From the NCBI GenBank assembly GCA_020025015.1, contig JAHHSV010000005.1, forward strand, positions 1-62,371: a stretch of 62,371 nt of DNA. Reading direction: 5' to 3'. Made by a program: the position numbers and the translations under genes. The stretch is from Anaeroplasmataceae bacterium. GTDB lineage: Bacteria; Bacillota_I; Bacilli_A; Acholeplasmatales; Anaeroplasmataceae. This document shows, one piece after another, positions 16,296 through 24,253 of the stretch (its first letter is position 1; each line of letters opens with the position of its first letter). The notes below the pieces were generated by a model that made no database searches, was not told the DNA's origin, and saw only the letters and a program-made list of their open reading frames with translations.

Positions 16296-16838
16296 ATGGA
16301 AACCCTAGAATGTATAAGGACTAGAAGAAGTATTAGAAAATTTAAAGCAAACTTAGTGCCATTAGATATAGTTAATAAGGCTATTCAAGTAGTTAGGTAT
16401 TCTCCTTCCTGGAAGAATAGCTTTGCGAGTCGCTTTTATTTAATTCAAGATAAAGCTAAAATTGATCATATTGCTAATAGCTTAGTTAGAGGCTTTACCT
16501 GGAATCAAAGTATTTTATTAGGAGCTAGTAATTTAATTGTAATAGCGGCTAAAAGAGGCTTAAGTGGTGTTAGTAGAGATGGAAGCTTTGAAAGTAATAA
16601 GGAAAATGCTTATATGTATTTTGATAATGGTATTGCTACAGCTAATTTAACCTTAGCCTTTAATGATTTAGGTATAGCTTCTGTTATTTTAGGTATCGTT
16701 GATTATGAGGGGATTCATGCTTATTTAAATTTACCAGCTGATATTGAGGTTGTAGCCTTATTACCATTTGGTTATGCAAAGGAAGAGCCTGATGACAAGG
16801 CTTTAAGAGAGCCTGAAAAAATATTTAAAATTTTATAA
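16296..16838 (+). CDS. Nitroreductase-family flavoprotein
   Basis: 180 residues with the family N-terminus (CIRTRRSIRKF, which contacts FMN phosphate), the PSWKNSF segment and the C-terminal LPFGYAKEEP signature. Members are FMN-dependent NAD(P)H oxidoreductases acting as homodimers on nitro compounds, quinones or flavins; the physiological substrate is not known. Single gene between terminators. Confidence 0.85.
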   Translation: METLECIRTRRSIRKFKANLVPLDIVNKAIQVVRYSPSWKNSFASRFYLIQDKAKIDHIANSLVRGFTWNQSILLGASNLIVIAAKRGLSGVSRDGSFESNKENAYMYFDNGIATANLTLAFNDLGIASVILGIVDYEGIHAYLNLPADIEVVALLPFGYAKEEPDDKALREPEKIFKIL

Positions 16839-16845
16839 AAATATA

Positions 16846-16890
16846 AAAAAACTAGATTATTGCTTTATTAGAGGAAAATCTAGTTTTTTC
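16846..16890 (+). terminator. Terminator of the nitroreductase gene
   Basis: AAAACTAGATT and AATCTAGTTTT pair across a loop of about 19 bases, followed by T-rich sequence. Confidence 0.75.
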
Positions 16891-16975
16891 TTTTTTCTCT
16901 TAAATAGTTCTTTAAAAAGTCAACTCTTAAAATTAAAAAAATTTAGGTTTAAGATAAGGCTAGGAGGTAGAAAAA

Positions 16976-18229
16976 ATGAGTAAGTGTTATTTATGTATTG
17001 ATTTAAAAACCTTTTATGCCTCCGTAGAATGTGCTGAATTAGGCCTAGATCCGTTTAAAGCTAATTTGGTAGTAGCGGACACATCCAGAGGTAAAGGCAC
17101 GATATGCCTAGCTGTAACGCCTCATATGAAGTCTTTAGGCATTAGGAATCGTTGTAGGCTTTTTGAAATACCTGAAAATGTTAAATATAAGGCTGTAATT
17201 CCACATATGCATAAATATATGGAGTATTCTAATAGGATATATGAGATATATTTAGAATATTTTAGTAAGGAGGATATTCATCCTTATTCAATTGATGAAA
17301 TGTTTATTGATATTACTGATTATTTAAAGCTTTATAATAAAACACCGTTTGAAATTGCTAAGGCCTTAATGAATAAAATTTATAATAGATTACATATAGT
17401 TTCAACCGCTGGTATTGGCACTAATTTATATTTAGCAAAGGTAGCCTTAGATATTTTAGCTAAGCATGAGCCTTCTAACATAGGCTATTTGGATGAAAGC
17501 CTATTTTTAGATAAACTATCCTGTCATCAGCCTTTGACTGATTTTTGGGGCATAGGAAGAGGAATTGAAGCCCATCTGAATAGATTGGAGATTTATAATA
17601 TGAAGGATCTAAGAAATAAGGATGAGGACTTATTATATAAGGAGTTTGGCGTTAATGCAGAAATCTTAATTGATCATGCTAGAGGCTTAGAGCCAGTTAC
17701 TCTTAAGGATATCAAGGGCTATAAGCCTCAAAGTAATTCTATTACTAAATCGCAAATATTATTTAGAGATTATAGCTATAATGAGGCTTTACTAGTTATG
17801 AAGGAAATGGTTGAGCTTTTAGCCTTGGATTTAGTTAGTAAAAGGGTAGTGACAAATAGTCTAAGCTTATATATTGGCTATAGTAAGGGTATTAAGCCTA
17901 CTACAGGTGGTACAAGAAAGATAGCGAGCTTAACTAGCAGCTATAATTTACTTTTAGGTGAGTTTATCGCTTTGTTTAAGGAAACAGCCTTAAAGGATAC
18001 ACCAATCAGAAAAATTGGGATAGCCACTAATAATTTAGTGGATGAGAAAAGAAGCCATGGCACGCTTTTTACCGATTATGAAGAATTAGAAAAGGAACGT
18101 AATTTGATGGAGGCTATGAATAATCTTAAATTAAAGTTTGGTAAAAATGCTATTTTGAGAGGAATGAATTTAGAAAAAGGGGCAACCACCAAGGAACGTA
18201 ATAAGCTAATAGGAGGTCACAATGCCTAG
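16976..18229 (+). CDS. Y-family DNA polymerase (UmuC/UvrX type)
   Basis: Translesion DNA polymerase, 417 residues. The palm carboxylates are visible in IDLKTFYASVE near the N-terminus and in SIDEMFIDI (near residue 105). The finger motif KGTICLAVTPHMKS and the helix-hairpin-helix FWGIGRGIEAHLNRL (near residue 190) follow, then the little-finger domain. The resemblance to UvrX/YqjW rather than DinB is supported by the YolD-like gene that overlaps its end, as in bacilli. No LexA-type box was found in the 130 bases upstream, so SOS control is not evident. Confidence 0.88.
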   Translation: MSKCYLCIDLKTFYASVECAELGLDPFKANLVVADTSRGKGTICLAVTPHMKSLGIRNRCRLFEIPENVKYKAVIPHMHKYMEYSNRIYEIYLEYFSKEDIHPYSIDEMFIDITDYLKLYNKTPFEIAKALMNKIYNRLHIVSTAGIGTNLYLAKVALDILAKHEPSNIGYLDESLFLDKLSCHQPLTDFWGIGRGIEAHLNRLEIYNMKDLRNKDEDLLYKEFGVNAEILIDHARGLEPVTLKDIKGYKPQSNSITKSQILFRDYSYNEALLVMKEMVELLALDLVSKRVVTNSLSLYIGYSKGIKPTTGGTRKIASLTSSYNLLLGEFIALFKETALKDTPIRKIGIATNNLVDEKRSHGTLFTDYEELEKERNLMEAMNNLKLKFGKNAILRGMNLEKGATTKERNKLIGGHNA

Positions 18230-18563
18230 AGAAAAAATGCCTTTAACAACGAGGGCTAAAATATTTTTACCCTTTGATGCTTTAAAGGGCTTTAGAGAAA
18301 TGCTAGAGGAAACTAGTAGGCTTAAAGAGCCTCGTAAGGAGCTGGCGGAAGATTATTTAGAGGAGCTTAATCTGATGTTTCAGGAGCTTTCACTTGGAAA
18401 GATAATTAAAATAAAGTATTATGATAGTAAAGAAGAATGCTATAAAATTAAAAAAGGTGTTTTAACAAAAATAAACCTCTATCATAAACGAATAACAATT
18501 TGTAAAGAGATAATACCCCTAAAGGATATTATAGAAATTGAGGTAGTAGAGGAAGCTTTTTAA
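18222..18563 (+). CDS. YolD-like protein
   Basis: 113 residues, overlapping the polymerase gene by 8 bases (SD AGGAGG inside it), so the two are translationally coupled. It has the family layout: an N-terminal basic segment, a helix with LPFDALKGFREML, then a small beta-barrel-like end (IKIKYYDSKEECYKIKKGVLTKI and RITICKEIIPLKDIIEIEV). YolD-family proteins accompany UmuC-like polymerases in Firmicutes and are thought to be their accessory factors, in the way UmuD serves UmuC. Confidence 0.78.
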   Translation: MPREKMPLTTRAKIFLPFDALKGFREMLEETSRLKEPRKELAEDYLEELNLMFQELSLGKIIKIKYYDSKEECYKIKKGVLTKINLYHKRITICKEIIPLKDIIEIEVVEEAF

Positions 18564-18575
18564 GGTGGTGGTTTT

Positions 18576-19496
18576 GTGAATGATATCAATAAGGAAATAT
18601 TAGAAAAATATTTGGTTAGAAAATCCTATAAGCAAAAAAGCTCATTTATTGAGTTTTTAAAGAAAAATGTTTTAGAAATGGGCTATTCCTTTAAGGAACA
18701 AAGATTTAGAAGCTTATTTTTAAAGGGAAGAAATCTAATAGTAGGAGATCCTAATAAGGCTAAATATCTAATAACTGCCCACTATGATACTCAGGCTACA
18801 ATGGGGCTTTTGCCTAATTTTTGTGCTCCTTTAAATAAATCTCTTAGCTTTCTTTATCAAGCGTTATTAGGGCTATCTTTAGCAGCTTTTGCGATTTTAA
18901 TAGGCTTTCCTATTTGGTATTTTACTAAAAATGTAGTCCTAGGATTATTTATTATGGCGTTTATCTTGATGGCTTTTGGAATACTTGTTATATTTGGCCC
19001 AGCTAATAAGAAAACCTATAATGATAATACCTCAGGGGTTACAACCTTAGTAGACCTAATGACAAGGCTTAAGGATGATAAGCCTTCTAATGTTTGTTAT
19101 ATCTTTTTTGATTTAGAGGAGGCAGGCTTAATTGGCTCAAGGCTATTTTTAAAAACCCATAAGGCTTTAGTTAAAAGGCTTACCTTAATTAATATTGATT
19201 GTGTTAGTGATGGAACTAAGATGCTAGGAATTTATAGAAATATTAAGGTTAATCAAATTCCTAAGAATGATTTTATTTATGCTTCAAGTAAAAAGGCTAT
19301 CTATCCCTCTGATCAAAAGGGCTATCCTAATTATATAGCCTACACCTGTTTATGCGAATCAAAGCGAAAAAATTTATATTTAAGTAGAATTCATACTAAA
19401 AGAGATGTTATATATAAGGAAGAAAATATTAATAGGCTAACTGATTTTCTTAAGGATTTAGTTCAAAAAGAAGATTTGGAGCTTATCGAAAAGTAA
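18576..19496 (+). CDS. M28-family metallopeptidase with two membrane segments
   Basis: 306 residues, zinc aminopeptidase fold. Both metal sites appear intact: H69 (AHYD), D150 (NDNTSG), the catalytic pair E181/E182 (DLEEAGLIGS), D208 (NIDCV) and H273 (RIHTKRD). Two hydrophobic segments (about 93-115 and 119-141) are inserted between the first and second metal ligands, so the peptidase should be tied to the membrane. Start: GTG 18576, 3-8 bases after GGTGG. It follows the YolD-like gene by 12 bases and may be in the same transcript. The substrate is unknown. Confidence 0.82.
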   Translation: MNDINKEILEKYLVRKSYKQKSSFIEFLKKNVLEMGYSFKEQRFRSLFLKGRNLIVGDPNKAKYLITAHYDTQATMGLLPNFCAPLNKSLSFLYQALLGLSLAAFAILIGFPIWYFTKNVVLGLFIMAFILMAFGILVIFGPANKKTYNDNTSGVTTLVDLMTRLKDDKPSNVCYIFFDLEEAGLIGSRLFLKTHKALVKRLTLINIDCVSDGTKMLGIYRNIKVNQIPKNDFIYASSKKAIYPSDQKGYPNYIAYTCLCESKRKNLYLSRIHTKRDVIYKEENINRLTDFLKDLVQKEDLELIEK

Positions 19497-19541
19497 GGGG
19501 AGAAGTGATTTTCTCCTTTATTTTTAAAATAAATTAAAAAA

Positions 19542-19620
19542 TTAGCACTCTAGTGTTGACATTGCCAAAAATAGTAGTATACTATAATTGTAGTTGGCAA
19601 TGAACCATAGAGAGTGCCAA
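19542..19620 (+). promoter_or_regulatory. Heat-shock promoter with two CIRCE-type HrcA operators
   Basis: The promoter is TTGACA (19556-19561), 16 bp, TATACT (19578-19583); a TATAAT at 19583 is an alternative -10. Operator 1 is TTAGCACTC-N9-CATTGCCAA (19542-19568) and covers the -35. Operator 2 is TTGGCAATG-N9-GAGTGCCAA (19594-19620) and lies just downstream of the start site. Both have the exact 9-base spacer of CIRCE (TTAGCACTC-N9-GAGTGCTAA), each with one good and one poorer half. HrcA repression of the two Hsp20 genes is strongly implied; hrcA itself is not in the window. Confidence 0.85.
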
Positions 19621-19638
19621 ACTAAGGAGGAAATAATT

Positions 19639-20016
19639 ATGTTTAATGATTTATTCTATGATTTTTTTAACAATTTAAATACAAAGGAAACATTCGCAGT
19701 TGATGTAGTATCAAAGGATGATTTATATGAGGTTTATGCAAACCTACCAGGATTCACTAAGGAGGAAATCTCAATCAGCTTTGATAATGGTTATTTAACA
19801 ATCGCTGCAAAGCATGCTGACAAGGTTGAAGAGGAAACTAATAATTTAAACTTTGTCTTACGTGAGCGTTCACTAAGTCCAAAGAAACGTTCAATTTACT
19901 TTGGTGATTTAAATGAGGATCACATTAGTGCTAAATTAAATAATGGTGTACTTAACGTTAGTATCTATTTAAAGAAGCCAGAGGAAAAGGAAGCTAAAAG
20001 TATTATTATTGAATAA
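19639..20016 (+). CDS. Small heat-shock protein (Hsp20), first copy
   Basis: ATP-independent holdase that keeps unfolding proteins soluble. 125 residues, nearly all alpha-crystallin domain (VYANLPGFTKEEISISFDNGYLTIAAKH, the GVLNVSI beta-strand motif near residue 108) with a short N-terminal arm. Start: an in-frame ATG at 19594 lies in the operator; ATG 19639 follows AAGGAGG correctly. Confidence 0.9.
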   Translation: MFNDLFYDFFNNLNTKETFAVDVVSKDDLYEVYANLPGFTKEEISISFDNGYLTIAAKHADKVEEETNNLNFVLRERSLSPKKRSIYFGDLNEDHISAKLNNGVLNVSIYLKKPEEKEAKSIIIE

Positions 20017-20038
20017 TAACAAGAAAGAGGGAATTAAT

Positions 20039-20437
20039 ATGAGAAAAAATAATGCTTTAAGTATTTTTGATGAAATGGATGAAATGTTTGAAGACTTATT
20101 CCCTGTAAAACAAACCCAAATGCGTTCGGATATCAAGGAATCTGATGAGGATTATCAAATCGATATTGAATTACCAGGATTTGATAAGAAAGAGATTAAT
20201 ATTTCCTATGACGACAAGTATTTGACAGTATCTGCTTGCCATAAAGAGGAAAAGGAAGATAAGCATCATAAGTATGTTTCTAAGGAGCGTAATTACTCAA
20301 GCGTAAAAAGAAGCTATTATGTTGGTGATATCGATTATAATACAATAAAGGCTAAAATGGATAAGGGCGTATTAGAAATCCTAATTCCTAAGAAAGCAAT
20401 TACACTCCCTGAAGAAAATAGAATTCTTATTGAATAG
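20039..20437 (+). CDS. Small heat-shock protein (Hsp20), second copy
   Basis: 132-residue paralogue with the alpha-crystallin core (DIELPGFDKKEINISYDDKYLTV, GVLEILIPKK). It follows the first copy by 22 bases with its own SD (AAGAGGG) and shares its heat-shock promoter. An upstream in-frame start at 20009 inside the first gene is less likely. Two diverged Hsp20 subunits from one mRNA may form mixed oligomers. Confidence 0.88.
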   Translation: MRKNNALSIFDEMDEMFEDLFPVKQTQMRSDIKESDEDYQIDIELPGFDKKEINISYDDKYLTVSACHKEEKEDKHHKYVSKERNYSSVKRSYYVGDIDYNTIKAKMDKGVLEILIPKKAITLPEENRILIE

Positions 20438-20466
20438 AAAAGAGGCCTACGGGCTTCTTTTTTTTG
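20438..20466 (+). terminator. Terminator of the Hsp20 operon
   Basis: AGAGGCC pairs with GGGCTTCT (one G-U), loop TAC, then eight T. Confidence 0.85.
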
Positions 20467-20480
20467 TAGCTGGAGCATAA

Positions 20481-20511
20481 AAAAGAGGATTGATTATCAA
20501 CCCTCTTTTAA
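20481..20511 (-). terminator. Terminator of the tilS-hpt-ftsH-rqcP operon
   Basis: GAGGATTGAT and ATCAACCCTC pair, with a T-run in the minus-strand reading immediately after the last gene of the operon. Confidence 0.75.
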
Positions 20512-21372
20512 TTATTTAGAAATCTCTTTTGTGATTTTATAGGAATCATCAATCCAAATAGTTTTGGTTTCATATTTTTTAAATTCCTTTAAAACCTCAT
20601 TTAAGCTTTCATTTGTATTAACATTCATGCTTATACCATTAACTAGATCATCAGAAATTCTATCAACACTAATTCCTAAAACAGTATATTTATTAGTAGG
20701 AGTAATTAGATAGCCATATTCTGTAAAGATATAGATATCATTAAGCTTACCTAATTGGGCTAAATCATTTGAAGTAGATTCATAAACTGTACGTTCATGC
20801 TTAAAATCAAATAAGAAGATTAAGCCACCCTTAGCAGGCTTTAATGTCTTATCCTTTTGGCGAGAGGTCTTATTGGTTATGAATAAATATAGGGCAAGGC
20901 CTATAAAAATTATACCAACGCTATAGGCTCCAATTAGAGTCCATAATAAATTATTAGCATAGCTAATGCTTGCAAGGATAGCATAGCCTAAGCTTATACC
21001 ACCTAGAATTACAAAGATAATTACAACTAGATAAAATGGTAGGCCTGGCTTGTTGTCATTAATTGAATTTAAGAAGGCTCTTTGACGACGGGTTTTAAAG
21101 ATTTTAACTCCGTCTAGTAAGAACATCATAATAGCAATGTAGGCTACTACCTTAGCTAGTAAATTACCAGCAACATATAAAATTTCACTATATTGGGCAT
21201 TAGTCAATAAAAGAATAAGTAGATAAATGTCATAGCCAATAGATGATAAATTACCTAAGGATACAATGCCAATCATCCATTCACGTTTTTTTCTAATGCG
21301 AAGAAGACTAATTATCCAACAAACGAAGTAGCTAGTTAAAAATGTTGAAACAAAGATTGATAGGAAATTCAA
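20512..21372 (-). CDS. Membrane protein of unknown function, end of the ftsH operon
   Basis: 286 residues with five likely membrane segments in the first 165 residues and a soluble C-terminal domain of about 110 residues (from KPAKGGLIFLFDFKHERTVY on) that is not recognised. Start: TTG 21372 with AGGAGG at correct spacing. The gap to rqcP is 12 bases, so it is the last gene of the operon. It is not one of the usual Bacillus genes of this locus (yabP, yabQ, divIC), so its link to cell division or translation quality control is open. Confidence 0.72.
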   Translation of the reverse strand: MNFLSIFVSTFLTSYFVCWIISLLRIRKKREWMIGIVSLGNLSSIGYDIYLLILLLTNAQYSEILYVAGNLLAKVVAYIAIMMFLLDGVKIFKTRRQRAFLNSINDNKPGLPFYLVVIIFVILGGISLGYAILASISYANNLLWTLIGAYSVGIIFIGLALYLFITNKTSRQKDKTLKPAKGGLIFLFDFKHERTVYESTSNDLAQLGKLNDIYIFTEYGYLITPTNKYTVLGISVDRISDDLVNGISMNVNTNESLNEVLKEFKKYETKTIWIDDSYKITKEISK

Positions 21373-21384
21373 AATAACCGCCTC

Positions 21385-21639
21385 CTAATTTATTGTTTCA
21401 CTGACAAACTCATATAAAGAGGAAGCATCCTCTTTTTTTATGGTTGGTTCTAAGGATAAAACTCTAACAGTTATTGTTTTAGTTCCGTAAAGGATAGAGA
21501 TTAAATCTCCAACCTTTACATTATATGAGGGCTTTACAGCCTTATCATTAACTAAAATTCTTTCATTTTCTGTAACATCTTTAGCTAAGGTACGGCGCTT
21601 AATTAAGCGTGATACCTTAAGATATTTATCGATGCGCAA
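21385..21639 (-). CDS. rqcP: S4-domain RNA-binding protein, RqcP/YabO type
   Basis: 84 residues, almost entirely an S4 domain (RIDKYLKVSRLIKRRTLAKDV near the start, then VNDKAVKPSYNVKVGD). In Bacillus the YabO/RqcP protein binds 23S rRNA and the P-site tRNA on stalled 50S subunits and helps RqcH add alanine tails to failed peptides. It uses a TTG start 3 bases after the ftsH stop, with GAGG inside ftsH. Hsp15/HslR is the related Gram-negative protein; the setting favours RqcP. Confidence 0.82.
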   Translation of the reverse strand: MRIDKYLKVSRLIKRRTLAKDVTENERILVNDKAVKPSYNVKVGDLISILYGTKTITVRVLSLEPTIKKEDASSLYEFVSETIN

Positions 21640-21641
21640 GA

Positions 21642-23711
21642 TTAGTTTTCCTCACTATTATTTGTAGAATCATCTTTTTCTAAAGCTTCGTTAGTATTTT
21701 CCTTAGCCTCAGTTATCTCAGGAGCAGGAGTAATAATAACATCAGTTGGCTTAGCAGTTTGAGCCTCTGCTTTATTGCTTTCTGCCTCAGCAATTTTAGC
21801 CTCAAGCTCAGCCTTACGAGCCTTTAAATCTTCCATTTCCTTATCGGCACGTTTTAAATGACCAGTTTCACAAATTTCGTCAATATCTTGTTTTGTTAAA
21901 GTTTCAACCTGTAATAGATAGTTAGCAATATTATTTAATAAATCCATATTATCAAGAAGAATAGATTTAGCTTTAGCGTAGCATTCTTCAATAATACGAC
22001 GTGTTTCATTATCAATTTCTAAAGCGATTTGATCAGAGAAGTTCTTTTCCTTTAGGTAATCACGACCTAAGAATACACTTCCTTGAGGCTGTTCATATTG
22101 AACAGGACCAAGCTTACTCATACCATATTCAGTAACCATACTACGAGCAATAGCAGTAGCGTTTTGGAAGTCGTTTGATGCACCGGTAGTAACATCACCG
22201 AAGTTGATTTCTTCAGAAACACGACCACCTAAGAAACCAGTAATACGAGCTAATAGAGAAGAACGAGACTCTAAGTAGTGCTCCTCAGCAGGAATCATTA
22301 GGTTATAACCACCTGCTTGTCCACGTGGAATAATTGTAACCTTTTGAACAATTGAAGCATCCTCAAGCTTTAAACCGATAACAGCATGGCCTGCCTCATG
22401 GAAGGCAACAGTGCGACGCTCTTTTTCGGTAATTTTACGAGTCTTTTTAGCAGGCCCCATCATTACTCTATCAATTGCCTCATCAATATCAAAGACATTA
22501 ATTACCTTACGATTTTGTCTAGCAGCAAGCAATGCAGCTTCGTTTAATAGGTTTTCAATATCCGCACCACTGAAGCCAGGAGTACGATGAGCGATATCCT
22601 TAAAGTTAACACTATCATCAAAATGCTTATTACGAGCATGAACCTTTAAAATAGCCTCACGACCAGTAACATCAGGATTACTGATAGTAATTTGACGGTC
22701 GAAACGACCAGGTCTTAATAAAGCTGGGTCTAGAACATCAGGACGGTTTGTCGCAGCCATAACGATAATACCTAGGTTAGCGTTAAAGCCATCCATCTCA
22801 ACTAATAATTGGTTAAGGGTTTGTTCACGTTCATCGTGGCCACCACCCATACCAGCACCACGTTGACGACCTACGGCATCAATCTCATCAATGAAGATGA
22901 TACAAGGTGAATTTTCCTTAGCTGTCTTAAACATATCACGAACACGTGAAGCACCGACACCAACGAACATTTCAACGAAGTCAGAACCAGAAATAGAGAA
23001 GAAAGGAACATTAGCCTCACCAGCTACGGCCTTTGCTAATAATGTTTTACCTGTACCAGGAGGGCCGAATAGTAAAACACCCTTAGGTATTCTTGCACCT
23101 ATTTCAACATATTTTTTAGGATTCTTTAAGAAGTCGATAATTTCGACAAGCTCCTCTTTTTCCTCATCACAGCCGGCAACATCCTTAAATGTTACAGTTT
23201 TAGATCTAGTTAATCTAGCTGTTGATTTACCAAAGTCAAAGGCTTTACTATTACCCTGTGACTTACTAATGAAGATGAAGAAGCCAATTAATAAGATGTA
23301 TGGAATTAAGCTTATGATAAATGATAACCAGAAGTTTTCTTGGATTGGTTGCATTGTAAGCTTAATCTCAGCATGCTCACTTATTGTCTTAGATATTTCT
23401 TCATATTGACCCATAGTTAGGGTTACATAGTAACGAGTTTTAGAATTATCCTTTGAATAAACACCTTCAATAGTGATGATTCCATAATTTTCTCCTCCAG
23501 CTGGGCTTGCAACTGCGGTTTCAACATAGCCTTCAGTGATATATGATTCATACTGGCTGTATGAAAGTACATCAACTGGTTTAGTTGTTAATCTTGAAAT
23601 TAGCATCCAAACTGCTAAGAAGATAATAATGATTAGAATATAGAACATAAAGTCAGGTTTTTTACGTCTGACAGGTCTATTTTGTTGTGGTTTTTGTTGA
23701 TTTTGATCCAT
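21642..23711 (-). CDS. ftsH: ATP-dependent zinc metalloprotease FtsH
   Basis: Membrane-bound AAA+ protease that degrades misfolded membrane and regulatory proteins. 689 residues: two membrane segments (about 22-39 and 128-148), AAA+ module with Walker A GPPGTGKT (216-223), Walker B IIFIDEID, second region of homology (ATNRPDVLDPALLRPGRFDR), zinc site HEAGH (438-442), and an acidic Glu/Lys-rich tail (about 625-689). Gene order tilS-hpt-ftsH is the one conserved in Firmicutes. Confidence 0.97.
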   Translation of the reverse strand: MDQNQQKPQQNRPVRRKKPDFMFYILIIIIFLAVWMLISRLTTKPVDVLSYSQYESYITEGYVETAVASPAGGENYGIITIEGVYSKDNSKTRYYVTLTMGQYEEISKTISEHAEIKLTMQPIQENFWLSFIISLIPYILLIGFFIFISKSQGNSKAFDFGKSTARLTRSKTVTFKDVAGCDEEKEELVEIIDFLKNPKKYVEIGARIPKGVLLFGPPGTGKTLLAKAVAGEANVPFFSISGSDFVEMFVGVGASRVRDMFKTAKENSPCIIFIDEIDAVGRQRGAGMGGGHDEREQTLNQLLVEMDGFNANLGIIVMAATNRPDVLDPALLRPGRFDRQITISNPDVTGREAILKVHARNKHFDDSVNFKDIAHRTPGFSGADIENLLNEAALLAARQNRKVINVFDIDEAIDRVMMGPAKKTRKITEKERRTVAFHEAGHAVIGLKLEDASIVQKVTIIPRGQAGGYNLMIPAEEHYLESRSSLLARITGFLGGRVSEEINFGDVTTGASNDFQNATAIARSMVTEYGMSKLGPVQYEQPQGSVFLGRDYLKEKNFSDQIALEIDNETRRIIEECYAKAKSILLDNMDLLNNIANYLLQVETLTKQDIDEICETGHLKRADKEMEDLKARKAELEAKIAEAESNKAEAQTAKPTDVIITPAPEITEAKENTNEALEKDDSTNNSEEN

Positions 23712-23722
23712 ATAAATCCCCC

Positions 23723-24253
23723 TTAGTTATATAATTCTTTCTTTAATACCCCAATATAAGGTAAATTTCTATATAGTTCATTGTAGTCTAAGCCATAACC
23801 AACAACGAACTCATTTGGTACGAAGCCACCAACGTATTTGGCATCGATATCAACAAGCCTTTCTTCAGGCTTGCTAAGTAGGCAGCATACCTCAACAGAA
23901 GCAGCTCCTCTTTGCTCTAACAATGTTTTAACAAATAAAATTGTTTTGCCAGTGTCAATAATGTCATCGACAATTATTATATGTCTATCCTTAACATCTA
24001 ACTCTAAATCCTTTGTAAGATTAATAGTATCAGATTTTGTGCCAGCATAAGATTTAATTCGCATATAGTCGGCCTCTGCATAAATAGTTATGCATTTTAG
24101 AAGGTCACTCATAAATGGAAGAGCACCCTTTAATAAGCCAACTAGAACTGGTCTTTTTCCATCATAGTCCTTACTTATAGTGTCGCCAAGCTTTTGGCAC
24201 ATTTCTTGGATATCTAAAGCAGAAATCAAGATTTTTTCAATATCATTTTCCAT
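23723..24253 (-). CDS. hpt: Hypoxanthine phosphoribosyltransferase
   Basis: Converts hypoxanthine and guanine with PRPP to IMP and GMP. 176 residues with the PRPP loop IIIVDDIIDTGKT and the LVGLLKGALPFM segment of the base/pyrophosphate site. It overlaps the end of tilS; the ATG at 24253, 6 bases after GAGG, is preferred over an in-frame GTG at 24265. Purine salvage fits with the guanine/hypoxanthine permease at 29872. Confidence 0.93.
   Translation of the reverse strand: MENDIEKILISALDIQEMCQKLGDTISKDYDGKRPVLVGLLKGALPFMSDLLKCITIYAEADYMRIKSYAGTKSDTINLTKDLELDVKDRHIIIVDDIIDTGKTILFVKTLLEQRGAASVEVCCLLSKPEERLVDIDAKYVGGFVPNEFVVGYGLDYNELYRNLPYIGVLKKELYN

Noticed and set aside
22891..23409. 172-residue open frame opposite ftsH
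   Set aside because: It is the complement of the conserved FtsH AAA+ region; its length follows from codon bias there.
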